From NCBI GenBank assembly GCA_026874595.1, contig CM049322.1:39302840-39366839 (forward strand): DNA of 64,000 nt, written 5' to 3'. This stretch comes from Sipunculus nudus. Lineage: Eukaryota; Annelida; Sipuncula; Golfingiida; Sipunculidae. Made by a program: the position numbers and the translations under genes. This document shows positions 12,017 through 23,836 of the stretch, piece after piece; position 1 is the first letter of the stretch; each line of letters begins with the position of its first letter. Under the pieces are notes generated by a model. The model saw only the letters and a program-made list of their open reading frames with translations, had not been told where the DNA came from and ran no database searches.

Positions 12017-15000
12017 CAACTAGTGGCATCTATCCCGTCTAGGACTAACTGTACAGCAAGGTTTTCTGTATGACCTTGACCTTTTGACCTAAATTCTCAT
12101 AATATTGCCCTTTGACCCAATACTATTAATATTTAACCTTTGACAAAAAATAATGTAATTTACCCTAAAAACACTCATTTCAATTGTATATTAACACAAA
12201 AATATGCATGGCCTGGCCAGCTTTCATTCAACTATTAATTTGATTAAACTAACAGGAACTTTTTACACAGTGGTGTAAAAATTGAGGCAAAGGTTAATTT
12301 ATATGAACCCTGCAATTTATTTCAATGCTAAACACCAAAGCATTCAAACCATAAATTACACTTGTGAAAAATGGAAGTTTTCTCTAATGAACCCTAATAA
12401 TTATATTTTATATTATCTAAAATACTCTATAATCTGCCTGTGAAGTCAGGTTGCTGAGGTGCTCTGCAGCAAACCTCCTTTTGGAGGCCCTAATCAAAGG
12501 CAGTAATAAAATATTAAAATGATAATTGGAGAATAATTTAGCCAGAGAAAATTAATGAGCAGTCATAGCTCTTCAGTATTACAAGATGTTTAGGGGTTTA
12601 CAGCTTTGATTAGCAGTTTTAGCATTTGCTTTATTAGAGGCTTTCTTTGTTATGACTGCCAACTAAATTATAAGCTTACTTGGATCATCAAAGTTCCTAA
12701 AAAAGCAACATATAACAGTAATTCAAAATTCTTATTCAAATTCATCCTGTTTCAAAAGCCTGCACTGATTTGCAAAGGTTAAGAGGCTCTTGGGTTAGTT
12801 GTACTTTACATCCCCATTTCATCCCCCCCCCCCCCCCAATTTTCTCTTCCCTGTTAGTCACTGTCAATCAATAACAGTTGCTTCCTGGTACCGCAGGATT
12901 CGTCTGATGCAACACACAAAACAGAGGTGCCACCTAGTGTCAATTGATCGAAAGGAAAATTTTTATGTTCTTTGGAACTCCTCTGACCTTAATTTTTTTT
13001 TCTTACATTTGATTAAAATAAAGAAATCCTTTTTCACCAGTCACGACCATGGGCCAGAAATTGCCAAGAAAGTTCCAAGAAATTTTTTGTCCAAATAATT
13101 TTTCATTTTTAGTATATTTCCATTAAAAATGGAAATATAGATAAATCATCTAACATAAGGATCATGATCATTAAATATATACCAAATCAATGATTGTTTG
13201 ACCAACACTATCTTAAATATATACATATACATGTGTTTTCATACATATGGACACACATATATACAAATATATGTATATATAATATTTATATATGCAATAT
13301 ATACGGTTACAAGACAGCATATATATAATAAGCACTCTCAGCATAGACATGTTAAAATATAACTATTCTCAAAATAAAATACATACTTTTTCTACTATTC
13401 ACATACATATAAACACCCACACACATCTTGATCAACTAACTGTACATTAGATCGCTATCTTAATATTTACCTATCCAGACATGAGTGATATGATACCCAG
13501 CCCAGCCAGAGGTAAGCTGTACCACACCATACAAGACAGTCTGGTGTACAAGTACCCAATACACAGTACCCAGGTATGTGTGATTCACCACGTGGCCAGA
13601 GACCAGCCATGTGCTTCCTCAACCACGAGACAAGCGAGACAGAGAGAGAGACAGAGAATTCATGCTCTGATTTACCTGAGGAGCACTCAAATTACGACCG
13701 TCTTCTCGTCTCCTGTCCTCATTTAACTCCTCTCTAAGTCAGTGACCCCATTTTACGACCTCCAGTATTCTGGATTGTTATTTAAGACAACCAGTCTGTC
13801 AGTGTGTGGGGCTGGGCTGGATACTACACAACAATGGCCTAAATCTATGACAAGTCCTTGTTTATCCTCTGATGCAATAGTATCATATCCAGGTCACACT
13901 GACCTAGATTGAGACAATCTGATTGGTCAAGCTCAGCTTCATTGATAACTTTTTTCCCAGCATTCTGCTGTAAATCTTTGTCTCCCAGACTGGCGAACTC
14001 CAAACAAGGATGAATGTGGTGTGGTTTCCATGGAAACCACAAAAGAACGTCAGCATGGTTTCCTGTGTCAATAACACCTCGTCAATGAATTTCTTTTTAT
14101 ACAATGTCCTGTATTGTTGATCACTGGTATTGGCGGGAAAACCCCCAAAACAGGTCATAGATCAATAAAACACAAACCAAACAGCTACGGGTCATAAAGT
14201 ACATAATATATTTGCCGATATTGCCAGCCAGTACACCATGGGTGTGGCTGAGGTTAATCTAGGAAAAAAACTTGAACAAATACTGTTATACCCCTTTATG
14301 CTGAAGTAAAACAGAAAATGATATCCACCTGTGTCAAAACAACACCAAATAATGGAAATATATTTTTTACCTCATGTACTGAGTAATGTCACACTTAAAT
14401 ACTTACACATGGGAAATCTGGCTGAAGTGTACATCTAATAGAGAAACACACACCTCCAAGGGGAAAAAAGATAAAATGTCTGTGCTAAATTAACCCAATT
14501 GATTTTTTTTTTAAATATAACAGCTAGATTTATCATAATGCCAACGAAAAAAATATAAATCTGATAAATGATTACACTAACTCATTAAGTTTTTAAATCT
14601 AATGTCACTTGTTCAGATACTTATTTTGAGGTGGTCGCTTAAATGAAGTGTTCATCAGGCATGGCTTTACTGTATTTGGAATAAATAGTTCATTCCACTT
14701 TTCATGGTCCTAATTCTTCTTTAACTCTATATCAGACATTGCAAATGTGACCCCTACTAAGGTGCTTTTGGTGGTTTCAATTTTTAGCTTTCCCTGTAAC
14801 TATGCATAGCTAGATGTGATCACAACTTTTTTTTTTCTGCACATCTATACAATCAGAAATGTAAGGGATTATATCATATCATATGTTATGTCCACCTTCA
14901 TACTAATTCATTTAACAGCGCATTATACATTCCATATTCAGACTGCAAAAAAAAAAAAAAAAAGAAATTAGTTCTCCACTTGGTAGAAGGTTTTATGTTC

Positions 15001-16424
15001 AATCTAAAGTTATATAAAAAATTGAAAAAATCATTCATTATTATTTGAATCAATTTTAATTATACATGACACAAACACTGCCACCAGTTAACTTTAGCCA
15101 GAAACCGGGCCAGACATCAATATTCCATGAAGAAATGACAAGCACCCATATAATATATGACTCCAATAACCACATCTCTTTGTGGCCCTCTCTCACCCAC
15201 CTCCTTTGCGTTTGCAGTGGTTCCTTTCCCGGAGTCTGCAATTTATATCATTCAAGCTGTCCTTAATTAAACTACCACCACTATACTCTTACAATATGTC
15301 ACTTCTTGATTAACATATGAACTTCAGAGCTGACACTTTTAATGAGGTGGTGCTCAGCTTAAAGTGAGACACCACTACTGATATCACCGCAACTACGCAG
15401 AAATTGGACGAGTAAGCAGAATCTTAACAATTATCAAATACCTGCACAAGTGTCTAGTACCACCCTGTGCTTCTCAATAAATGACAAAGGAATATAAATA
15501 TACAAAGATGAAAGTTCACAATGACCACCTGGGCCATTACACCCAAGATAAGAATTAAAGAACTGTTCTGAAATTTTCTGGCTGATATGATCATATTATA
15601 TCAAGAAGAGGACCCACTGTGATGGTAAGAAGCATAACCTTTATGAAGAGCTGTTTCTTTTTTTTTTTTGCATTAACCTGTTCCAAATTAACCTATCTGA
15701 AAGAAGTAGAAAATTAAAAAAAATAGCTTGTTTATAATTTTGAGTTTTTTTTTCATTTACTAAAAAAAATACAATTAAAACACTAAATACAAAGCCTGTA
15801 TGTCAGATGCCCAAAAATTTGTTGCTTTATTATGTTGATCATTTAACCTGTTTTCTTCTTTCCCTCATTAATTACCACACATGGTATAATTAACATACCT
15901 TAAATGTCATTGAGGTATTCAGGCAAAACAAAATGTGGCCCAGTGACCAATATTACACATTTTATACTACAATCGATATGATTAACTTGTAAACAGAACG
16001 GTAATCATTTATCTTTAATGCTCTGGTGCTTTTCGTAACCCAGATATGATATTGGGCTTGTGTGGGTGAAATATTTTCTGTCTGGGAACCTAACTGCACT
16101 TGTCCAATTTCTTAAATAAACAATCATGCATGGACCAAAGTAAAAGCCATCCAGTTGCCCCTGGCTAGTGTCTATCAAGCCCAGGCATGTCCAGATTTAA
16201 CTGACCATTATCATAGCACATAACCAGGTGTCTTTCAATCTTTTTAAATTTTGTGACGTAAATTTTTCCAAATAGAAAAGGCTTTACTATATTTACCTGG
16301 TGTTAATAAAACCAATATCAAACATCAGAACACCCACAGGCTAATTGTGAACACCTACAGATTTGGCTGTGACACCAACAGAAACCAAGAGCAATATACC
16401 ATGCACCATTATAAACTAATGGAT

Positions 16425-16713
16425 CATCATGATGACCCCAGCATGGCAAGAAACTTGCCATCCCCAGGCCCTGAGTCATATATGAACATTAACGATCTAG
16501 GGGCCACACACAGGCCCTGACCAAATCACGATTATCAACTATCTAGGAGCCATCCACAGGCCCTGACCCAAATATGATCAATAACTATCTAAGACCATCA
16601 ACAAGCCCTGACCAAATCATGATGAACTCTCTAAGGCCCACCCATAGGCCCTAACCAAATCACCATTACTAACTATCTAGGGGCCACCCATAGGCCCTGA
16701 CCCAAAATGATCA
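16425..16713. repeat. Minisatellite, about 45-bp period, array 1
   Basis: At least five diverged units share CTATCTAGGGGCCACCC, AGGCCCTGACC and AAAT-ATGAT, with AGGCCCTGA-like starts near 16513, 16559, 16604, 16644 and 16692. The same unit forms a second array at 20938-21240. Confidence 0.8.
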
Positions 16714-16867
16714 TTTAATACTAGCCCTGCCTGGACTTTAGTATTTACGTTTACTAATAAAATGCTTAAAATAAAACGTGTAATTCATGTATATGTACCG
16801 ACAGACTTAACTCGGTGCCAGCTCTTATCACTAAAGCCCTGTAAAGTCTGTATGGTGAATCCCTGAT

Positions 16868-16928
16868 ATTTGCATATTAAAGCATCACAAGGCTCTTTGA
16901 GGACCTGACAATTCCCCCATATTTGCAT
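16868..16928. promoter_or_regulatory. Two octamer-like ATTTGCAT sites
   Basis: ATTTGCAT occurs at 16868-16875 and 16921-16928 in a less AT-biased stretch. Octamers bind POU factors in many animals; use here is unproven. Confidence 0.25.
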
Positions 16929-17617
16929 ATCAGGCAGTCACGCCTCATGTGAGTGGCATCGTTGCTATGAGAACACCAAGAGCGGTCCCACAACTTGACC
17001 CACTTGGTAACATTCGCACAGATATCATGTATTCAGGTAGTCCACACATGGACCTTCGTGTCCTATAATATATCTCTGCTGAATGAATATTACCGTCCAT
17101 TGGGAAAATGTTAGTGCATATTGTAGACACTATTGCAACAATTTTGTACCGACAGGTCCAGTAAAATTCCCTCTGCCGAGATGACAAGAGCAGCTGGCAG
17201 CTTTTGTCTGAACCCGTGTATTAAATGTCAAATTGCGACTCGCGCATTGTGATCGTTTCAGTCAGCCGGTACATTTTGACTGCGCTAGTCACATGTGCAA
17301 CTGAATATCTCCCACTGATTGGCTGAGCCAGAGCTTGTTAGGCCTACTTTAAAGAATGGTGGTCCGATCAACGTTAACACTGAGGCTGAGGGTTATAGTA
17401 TTTTCAAGTCTCAACGAAGTCAACATAAGCCATGGCCTAAAAATATTAAGACAAACTAGACATTTCTTGGCACCGCAGGTGCCAGAGTATCCCCAGACAT
17501 AGTAGGCCCCCCTCCTACAAGAACAGACCCCCATTTTTAGCAGCATATACTGACACTTGGCATTTTCATTGTTTATTCCATCTAACGATCCACAATCTTG
17601 TTGAAGATGTTGGTCCT

Positions 17618-19990
17618 GTGACCTTGATCTTTTTAAAGATGTGTCCTGTGACCTTGACCTTTGATCTCATAACCCCAAAATCAATTTGGGTCTTGCTTTT
17701 CCAATGGGACATATGCAAGTCAAGTTTGAAATCTATACATCAATAATGCAGGAATTATCATCCAGAAACTTATTTTTGGAAAGATGGCTCCTGTGACCTT
17801 CACCTTTGACCTTGTGACCTCAAAACTGATAGTGTTCTTCCTCTCTTGGCAGGAGAACTGTAAGTGCAAGATAAAAGATATGAGATGAATTGTTTGGCTG
17901 AAAATGCATCCACATCTTTTTAAAGATGTGTCCTGTGACCTTGACCTTTGACCTTATGACCCCAAAATCAATTTTGGTCTTACTTTTCCAATGGGACATA
18001 TACAAGTCAAGTTTAAAATCCATACATCAATAAAAGCAGGAATTATCATCCAGAAACTAATTTTTGGACATATGGCTCCTGTGACCTTCATCTTTGACCT
18101 TGTGACCTCAAAATTGATAGGGGTCTTCCACTCTTGGCAGGTGAACTATATGTGCAAGAGGAAATATCTGAGATGAATTGTTTGGCTGAAAATGCATCCA
18201 CAATCTTTTAAAAGAGGTTTCCTGTGACCTTGACCTTTGACCTCATGACCCCAAAATCAATTTGGGTCTTGCTTTTCTAATGGGTCAATAACAAAGCCAA
18301 GTTTGAAATCCATACATCAGTAAAAGATGGAATTATCATCCAGAAACTAATTTTTGGACAGATGGCTCCTGTGACCTTCACCTTTGATCTTGTGACCTCA
18401 AAATTGATAGGGTTCTTCCTCTCTTGGCAGGTGAACTATATGTGCAAGATGAAAGATCTGAGATAAAATGTTTGGCTGAAAATGCATCCACATCTTTTTA
18501 AAGATGTGACCTTGACCTTTGACCTCATGACCCCAAAATCAATTTGGGTCTTGCTTTTCCAATGGGACATATATAAGTCAAGTTTGAAATCCATACATCA
18601 ATAAAAGCAGGAATTATCATCCATAAACTAATTTTTGGACATATGGCTCCTGTGACCTTCATCTTTGACCTTGTGACCTCAAAATTGATAGGGGTCTTCC
18701 ACTCTTGGCAGGTGAACTATATGTGCAAGAGGAAAGATCTGAGATGAATTGTTTGGCTGAAAATGCATCCACAATCTTTTAAAAGAGGTTTCCTGTGACC
18801 TTGACCTTTGACCTCATGACCCCAAAATCAATTTGGGTCTTGCTATTTCAATGGGACATATATAAGTCAATTTTGAAATCATTACATCAATAAAAGCAGG
18901 AATTATCATCCAGAAACTAATTTTTGGACAGATAGCTCCTGTGGCCTTGACCTTGTGACCCCAAAATTTATATGGATCATCCATTATTGGCAAGTGAGCT
19001 ATATATTCAAGATGGAAGACCTGGGATGAAAGTTTGGCTTAAAATGCATCCACAATCTTTTTATAGAGGTTTCCTGTGACCTTGACCTTTGACCTCATGA
19101 CCCCAAATTCAATTCCAGTCTTGCTTTTCCAATGGGTCAAATACAAGTCAAGTTTGAAATCCAAACATCAATAAAAGAAGGAATTATCATCCAGAAACTA
19201 ATTTTTGGACAGATGGCTCCTGTGACCTTCATCTTTGACCTTGTGACCACAAAATTGATAGGGTTCTTCCTCTCTTGGCAATGAACTATATGTGCAAGAT
19301 GAAAGATCTGAGATGAAATGTTTGGCTGAAAATGCATTCACATCTTTTTAAAAAAGATGTGTCCTGTGACCTTGACCTTTGACCTCATGACCCCAAAATC
19401 AATTTGGGTCTTGCTTTTCCAATGGGACATATATAAGTCAAGTTTGAAATCCATACATCAATAAAAGCAGGAATTATCATCCAGAAACTAATTTTTGGAC
19501 ATATGGCTCCTGTGACCTTCACCTTTGACCTTGTGACCTCAAAATTGATAGGGGTCTTCCACTCTTGACAGGTGAACTATATGTGCAAGATGAAAGATCT
19601 AAGATGAATTGTTTGGCAGAAAATGCATCCACAATCTTTTTAAAGAGGTTTCCTGTGACCTTGACCTTTGACCTCATGACCCCAAAATCAATTTGGGTCT
19701 TGCTATTTCAATGGGACATATATAAGTCAATTTTGAAATCATTTCATCAATAAAAGCAGGAATTATCATCCAGAAACTAATTTTTGGACAGATAGCTCCT
19801 GTGGCCTTGACCTTTGACCTTGTGACCCCAAAATTTATATGGATCATCCATTATTGGCAAGTGAGCTATATATTCAAGATGGAAGACCTGGGATGAAAGT
19901 TTGGCTTAAAATGCATCCACAGTATCTTTTAAAATGCCAGTCCAGTGTCCTTGACCTTTGACCTCATGACCCTAGAACCTATAGGGTTCT
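17618..19990 (-). repeat. Tandem satellite core, about 287-bp period, nine units
   Basis: Units start at the CCTGTGACCTTGACCTTTGA box near 17644, 17931, 18221, 18506, 18791, 19072, 19371, 19651 and 19941. Units at 18506 and 18791 resemble those at 19371 and 19651, so a block of about 860 bp (three units) seems to have duplicated. Each unit has two clusters of TGACC half-sites, including TGACCTTTGACCT. The last unit is degenerate. Confidence 0.9.
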
Positions 19991-20563
19991 TACTTTAGTG
20001 GTGGGCCATACATAAGTAATGTTTGAAATCCATATGGCTATCAACACTGGAGATATCATAAGAGGTGTGTGATTTTCACCACATATGGCAATATTCAAGG
20101 TCAAGGCCACTATCATAGGAAAGGTCATGACCCCAATTTAAATAAGCATCATCCCATAACCCATACCTATGTATTTGCATAATTTAAAAGAAATCTGTCC
20201 ATTAGTTTTTGACTTATAATGTTCACAGTGCTGTAAGGTGGCAATTTTGGGGGTATTAAACGGCACGAAAACAAGTAAAGAATAATAGGTGGCGCCACCA
20301 GTTTCTGGAACATGACAACCCTATCCATGATCTTCCATCAACTTGATTTTGGGATAAATCCATGCAAGATTTCTTGAGATATTAAAGAATTTGTGGGATT
20401 TTCCCCAAAATTGGACCTATTCAAGGTCAAGAACACTCTCCTAGTAAAGGTCATGACCTCATTTTAAATAGGCGTCGTCCTCTTACCCATATCTATACAT
20501 ATACCAAGTTTGGTAAAGTTCCGTGAAATATTTTTTTGGTTATCGCGCCAACAAGATTCATAT

Positions 20564-20591
20564 GCGGCGGCGGCGGCGGCGGCGGCGGCGG
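20564..20591. repeat. (GGC)n run inside the family 3 element
   Basis: Nine GGC triplets lie about 50 bp inside the 5' end of the element, against a very AT-rich background. A (CCG)n run sits in the matching place in the family 1 copy at 49910. Confidence 0.9.
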
Positions 20592-20937
20592 GACCGGTAT
20601 GAAAACATAGTATCCCCCGACTTTGTCTGGGGATACAATTAAATGGGAATATAAATAGCCAATTAGAAGCCCGGAATAGGCGATGAAGAGAGATCCTGGG
20701 AAAGACCACTGCTGACGTCACTGGAAAAGACCTTGGTTCAGCGAGGCGGTGATGTGGTACCAGCCAAGATTACCAGTCCATGAAATAAGAGGGTCAGATA
20801 GTGGTAAAATAGTCTAATGAGTGGCCACAAGATGGCGGTACCGATACTAAATGCGATACAACGCAGGAATTTCTCTGTCAGAAGCAACATTTAAGTCATA
20901 ACTATTTCATGGACTTGGCCAGTCTAATTTAACACTA

Positions 20938-21240
20938 TATAGGGACCACCAACAAGCTGAGACCCAAATATGGTCATTAACTATTTAGGGGCCACCCACA
21001 GGCCCTGACCCAAACATGATCATTAACTAGCAAGGGGCCACCCACAGGCCCTGAGCTAAATATCCATTCATGATTTTAAACTACCTAGCAGCCCACCTTA
21101 GGCCCAAACCTTAATTTTATCAATCACTTCCTAGGAGCTATCCACTGGCCGTGACCAAATCACAATTATTAACTACCTAGGGGCCACCCACAGGCCATGA
21201 GCTAAATAATAGTAAACTGGCCCTGACCCATCACAGTATA
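20938..21240. repeat. Minisatellite, about 45-60-bp period, array 2
   Basis: It has the same unit and orientation as 16425-16713 (AGGGGCCACCCACAGGCCC, GACCCAAATATG-TCATTA). The two arrays lie on either side of the family 3 element and its flanks. Confidence 0.8.
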
Positions 21241-22319
21241 ACAAACCAAACAGTGGCAAAACACACATCCTGACTCAAATATAACTATATTATCCAGCGG
21301 CCAAAAACAAACCCTGGCCCAGATATGACTTGCAAAACCTGAGTTTACATTATTTATTCAAATATGGTTACTAAGAATTGTTGTTACTTTGATAAGTATC
21401 ATATAAGTGCACCAGTTAACACCCCCTAAGAAAGAGCACGTAAACATCAACTACAGTTTGTTGCCAAGTACTGAACCTGTGAAAACAGTTAAAGCATGGG
21501 GAACAGATGTTTTGTTAATATATAATCAAATGAGTAACATGTTAACTGTCTGACAGATTTATTGTGATTGTTGAATCACATGCTACTGGACAGACTGGTA
21601 CCCTCAAAGCATTTGGTGAAAATAAATGTTAAGCTGCCCTGATTTTTCCTAATGAAGATTTTTTTCAGTTCCAGGATGATTATTTTAATAGATTTCTAGT
21701 CTGACAAATTTTTAACAGTTATAGTAGAGTGAAACTATGACACAATTTTAGCTTTCTGTGGAGTGGTGTGTCGATCTTAGATGCGGTTGATTGATGGTTT
21801 CATTATAAGTACCAATGATCATTTCACACTTTATACTGGGGTCAATATTTTAGGCTAGTTTCCATCACATTTCAAGGTTATTAATAAAATACATAAATAA
21901 CTGATTAATAAACAAACAACATTCATTTTTATTTTTCAATCATCAATTATGATTGTTTAACCAATTCCTACCAATAGTAGATCTATACACTATAAGTAAC
22001 ACAAACCGCCATATCCATTTCATTTAGTGGATACATGAGATGAAACAGTGGCTGGTCACCTCAACTGGGCCCATCAAAGTATTCAAACTCCCTGGCTTTC
22101 TGGCTTGATTTGAGACATTTTCCTAAAATTCCTAAATTATCCATATATGGAAAACTCATGGCAAATGAAAATGCATGGAAATTGGGAACTTTCGAGGTTT
22201 TCTTGAATCAAGGATGTCTTGGACTATGTTGTATGAATATATGCAAACAGTCTAAGGCCAAAAGAAACTAGAATATCAGCAGAAGCTGACAAAAGCCCTC
22301 AGCCAAAAGAAGTGTTTAA

Positions 22320-22985
22320 AGGTGGTAACAGTAACAAGTACTAAATATCTGTTCTCACATGGATGTATATCTGTACATGTCTCAGTTATAAATTTAAAAT
22401 GGAGAGGTATGTACAATGATTCATAACAATCCACCAAATGCTTCCTGAAAAATAAGCTTCTAAGTTTTATTCTATTATAATTAAACTCTGTCACCTTAAA
22501 AAGTAGGTCAAGGTCACCCATCTTCGAACTTGACCGAGATTTTGTCGATAAACATCTTCACCAAAGAAATAAAATTCCTACAGTGAATCCTTTTAGATAT
22601 ATCCAGCTCACAAGCACAAAGTTGAAAAATCCGATAAAAATTCATTAAAAATCAGAAATTGTAGGTGGCGCCACCAAACTTGTGCAGCAGGTACGGACTA
22701 TCAGTCCCAATAATCATAGTAAGTTTTGTGAAAATCCACCAAATGGTTCCTGAGTAATAAGCATCTGAGTGTTATTCTATAATCAGCTCTAAAATGTAGA
22801 AAAATAGGTCAAGGTCACCCATCTTCGAACTTGACCGAGATTTTGTCGATATACATCTTTACCGAGGAAATAAAATTCTGACGGTGAATCCTTAGCCAGA
22901 TATCCCGCTCACAAGATAAAAGTTAACGGACGCTAGACGGACGGACGTACGGATGGACGGACGGACAGCTCAAGGAAGAGCAGGA
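22320..22985 (-). mobile_element. Tandem-cored element with (ACGG)n, probably DINE/pearl-like
   Basis: Two tandem copies, about 300 bp apart, share GGTCAAGGTCACCCATCTTC, GAACTTGACCGAGATTTTGTC and an AAATAAAATTC block (22505 and 22807). They are followed by ACGGACGG-type DNA (22926-22970) and AGCTCAAGGAAGAGC, a short hairpin (22966-22980). On the minus strand this reads hairpin, GTCY microsatellite, tandem core, the DINE-1 order. A GGTGGCGCCACC box lies at 22664. The far end is not defined. Confidence 0.5.
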
Positions 22986-23675
22986 AAATAACAGAATTTT
23001 TTTCTAAAATCTGATCAAAATGGTATTATTATTTATCTTCTTGAAATATGAAAATCAAAATAAAAGTTTCTTGATGTGGGGGGGTGGGGGGGGGGTTGGG
23101 GGGTTAAAATTGATGCGGGTGGTGCCTGAGAACCATAACTTTTTTTTTTGGCCTTGCACTTTCCATCTGATAGCCATCTTTTGCAAATGGATAATTGATT
23201 TTTATTGACTGGCTAAATGTTCATTTCCATAGAGTTTTGTTAAGGCTCCAGAGCTTCTAACAGCCAGTCTAATCAGTGGTACTCCCAAAGATTCCACTCT
23301 AACTTGGTATAAATTCAGTCTAATATAAGCAGTATTGTAAGTGAGAGTTAGTAGTCTGTCATTTGTAAGATGCAGCACATTATTTTTTTTTTTTCAATTT
23401 TTTTGCTGTTGCATTCAGAATCACTTCATCAGTTAAAGACATATTGCCTCGCATATTAACTGATTTTAATTTTTATGCAATAAATGTGCCGTAACTCCTT
23501 TTAACAGAGATTACACATAGCAGGCATTGTGTTCTCATGAAATCTTGTTACATGTTTACCAGAGTAGATAATATAGTTGTATATAACACTGAATAATAAA
23601 CGCACAGGATCAAATAGTTGTAGAACTTATCAGGAAATTGTACATAATAACAGCTTGACTAGGTGCCCTGCATGG

Positions 23676-23797
23676 TACTTAAAGATGATTACATCACAGA
23701 GAAATGAATGCTTTTGTGATGCTTAATGATATAGATATATATATATCATTAAGCATCACAAAAGCATTCATTTCTCTGTGATGTAATCATCTTTAAG

Positions 23798-23799
<2 letters not shown>
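23676..23799. repeat. Perfect inverted repeat, 58-bp arms, 8-nt loop
   Basis: The left arm runs from TACTTAAAGATGATTACATC to TTAATGATATA, and the right arm is its exact reverse complement ending at 23799. I found no mismatch over 58 bp. A TA stretch and a (GT)n tract follow directly. It is open to a template-switch, fold-back or assembly explanation. Confidence 0.92.

Positions 23800-23805
<6 letters not shown>

Positions 23806-23834
<29 letters not shown>
23806..23834. repeat. (GT)n microsatellite
   Basis: About 14 GT units directly after the large hairpin. Confidence 0.9.

Positions 23835-23836
<2 letters not shown>

Larger units (their letters stand above)
17456..20638 (-). mobile_element. 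HINE/DINE-1-like element, family 3, with AGGTCA satellite core
   Basis: Read on the minus strand, the element begins TTGTATCCCCAGAC with a hairpin closing GGGGGATAC (20638-20608), then GAAAACATAG in inverse and a (CCG)n run. The core is nine units of a roughly 287-bp tandem repeat. Near its other end it has GTCTGGGGATAC, an inverted copy of the 5' end, then the hairpin GGCACC-TGC-GGTGCC and CTAG (17459-17456) followed by T. Inverted subterminal repeat, 3' hairpin and CTAG/T are known marks of non-autonomous Helentrons. No Rep/helicase frame is present. Confidence 0.75.

Noticed and set aside
13480-13740. Further 5' exon on the minus strand (donors near 13469 and 13675)
   Set aside because: Donors are mediocre (GTAAAT), no promoter motif stands out, and upstream ATGs hit stops quickly. 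It remains possible as a UTR exon but is not supported enough to list.
16945-17187. Minus-strand frame starting MSSRQREFYWTCR as another alternative first exon
   Set aside because: The only nearby donor (CTGTCG/GTAC) would leave phase 2, out of frame with the exon at 10332, and the donor is weak.
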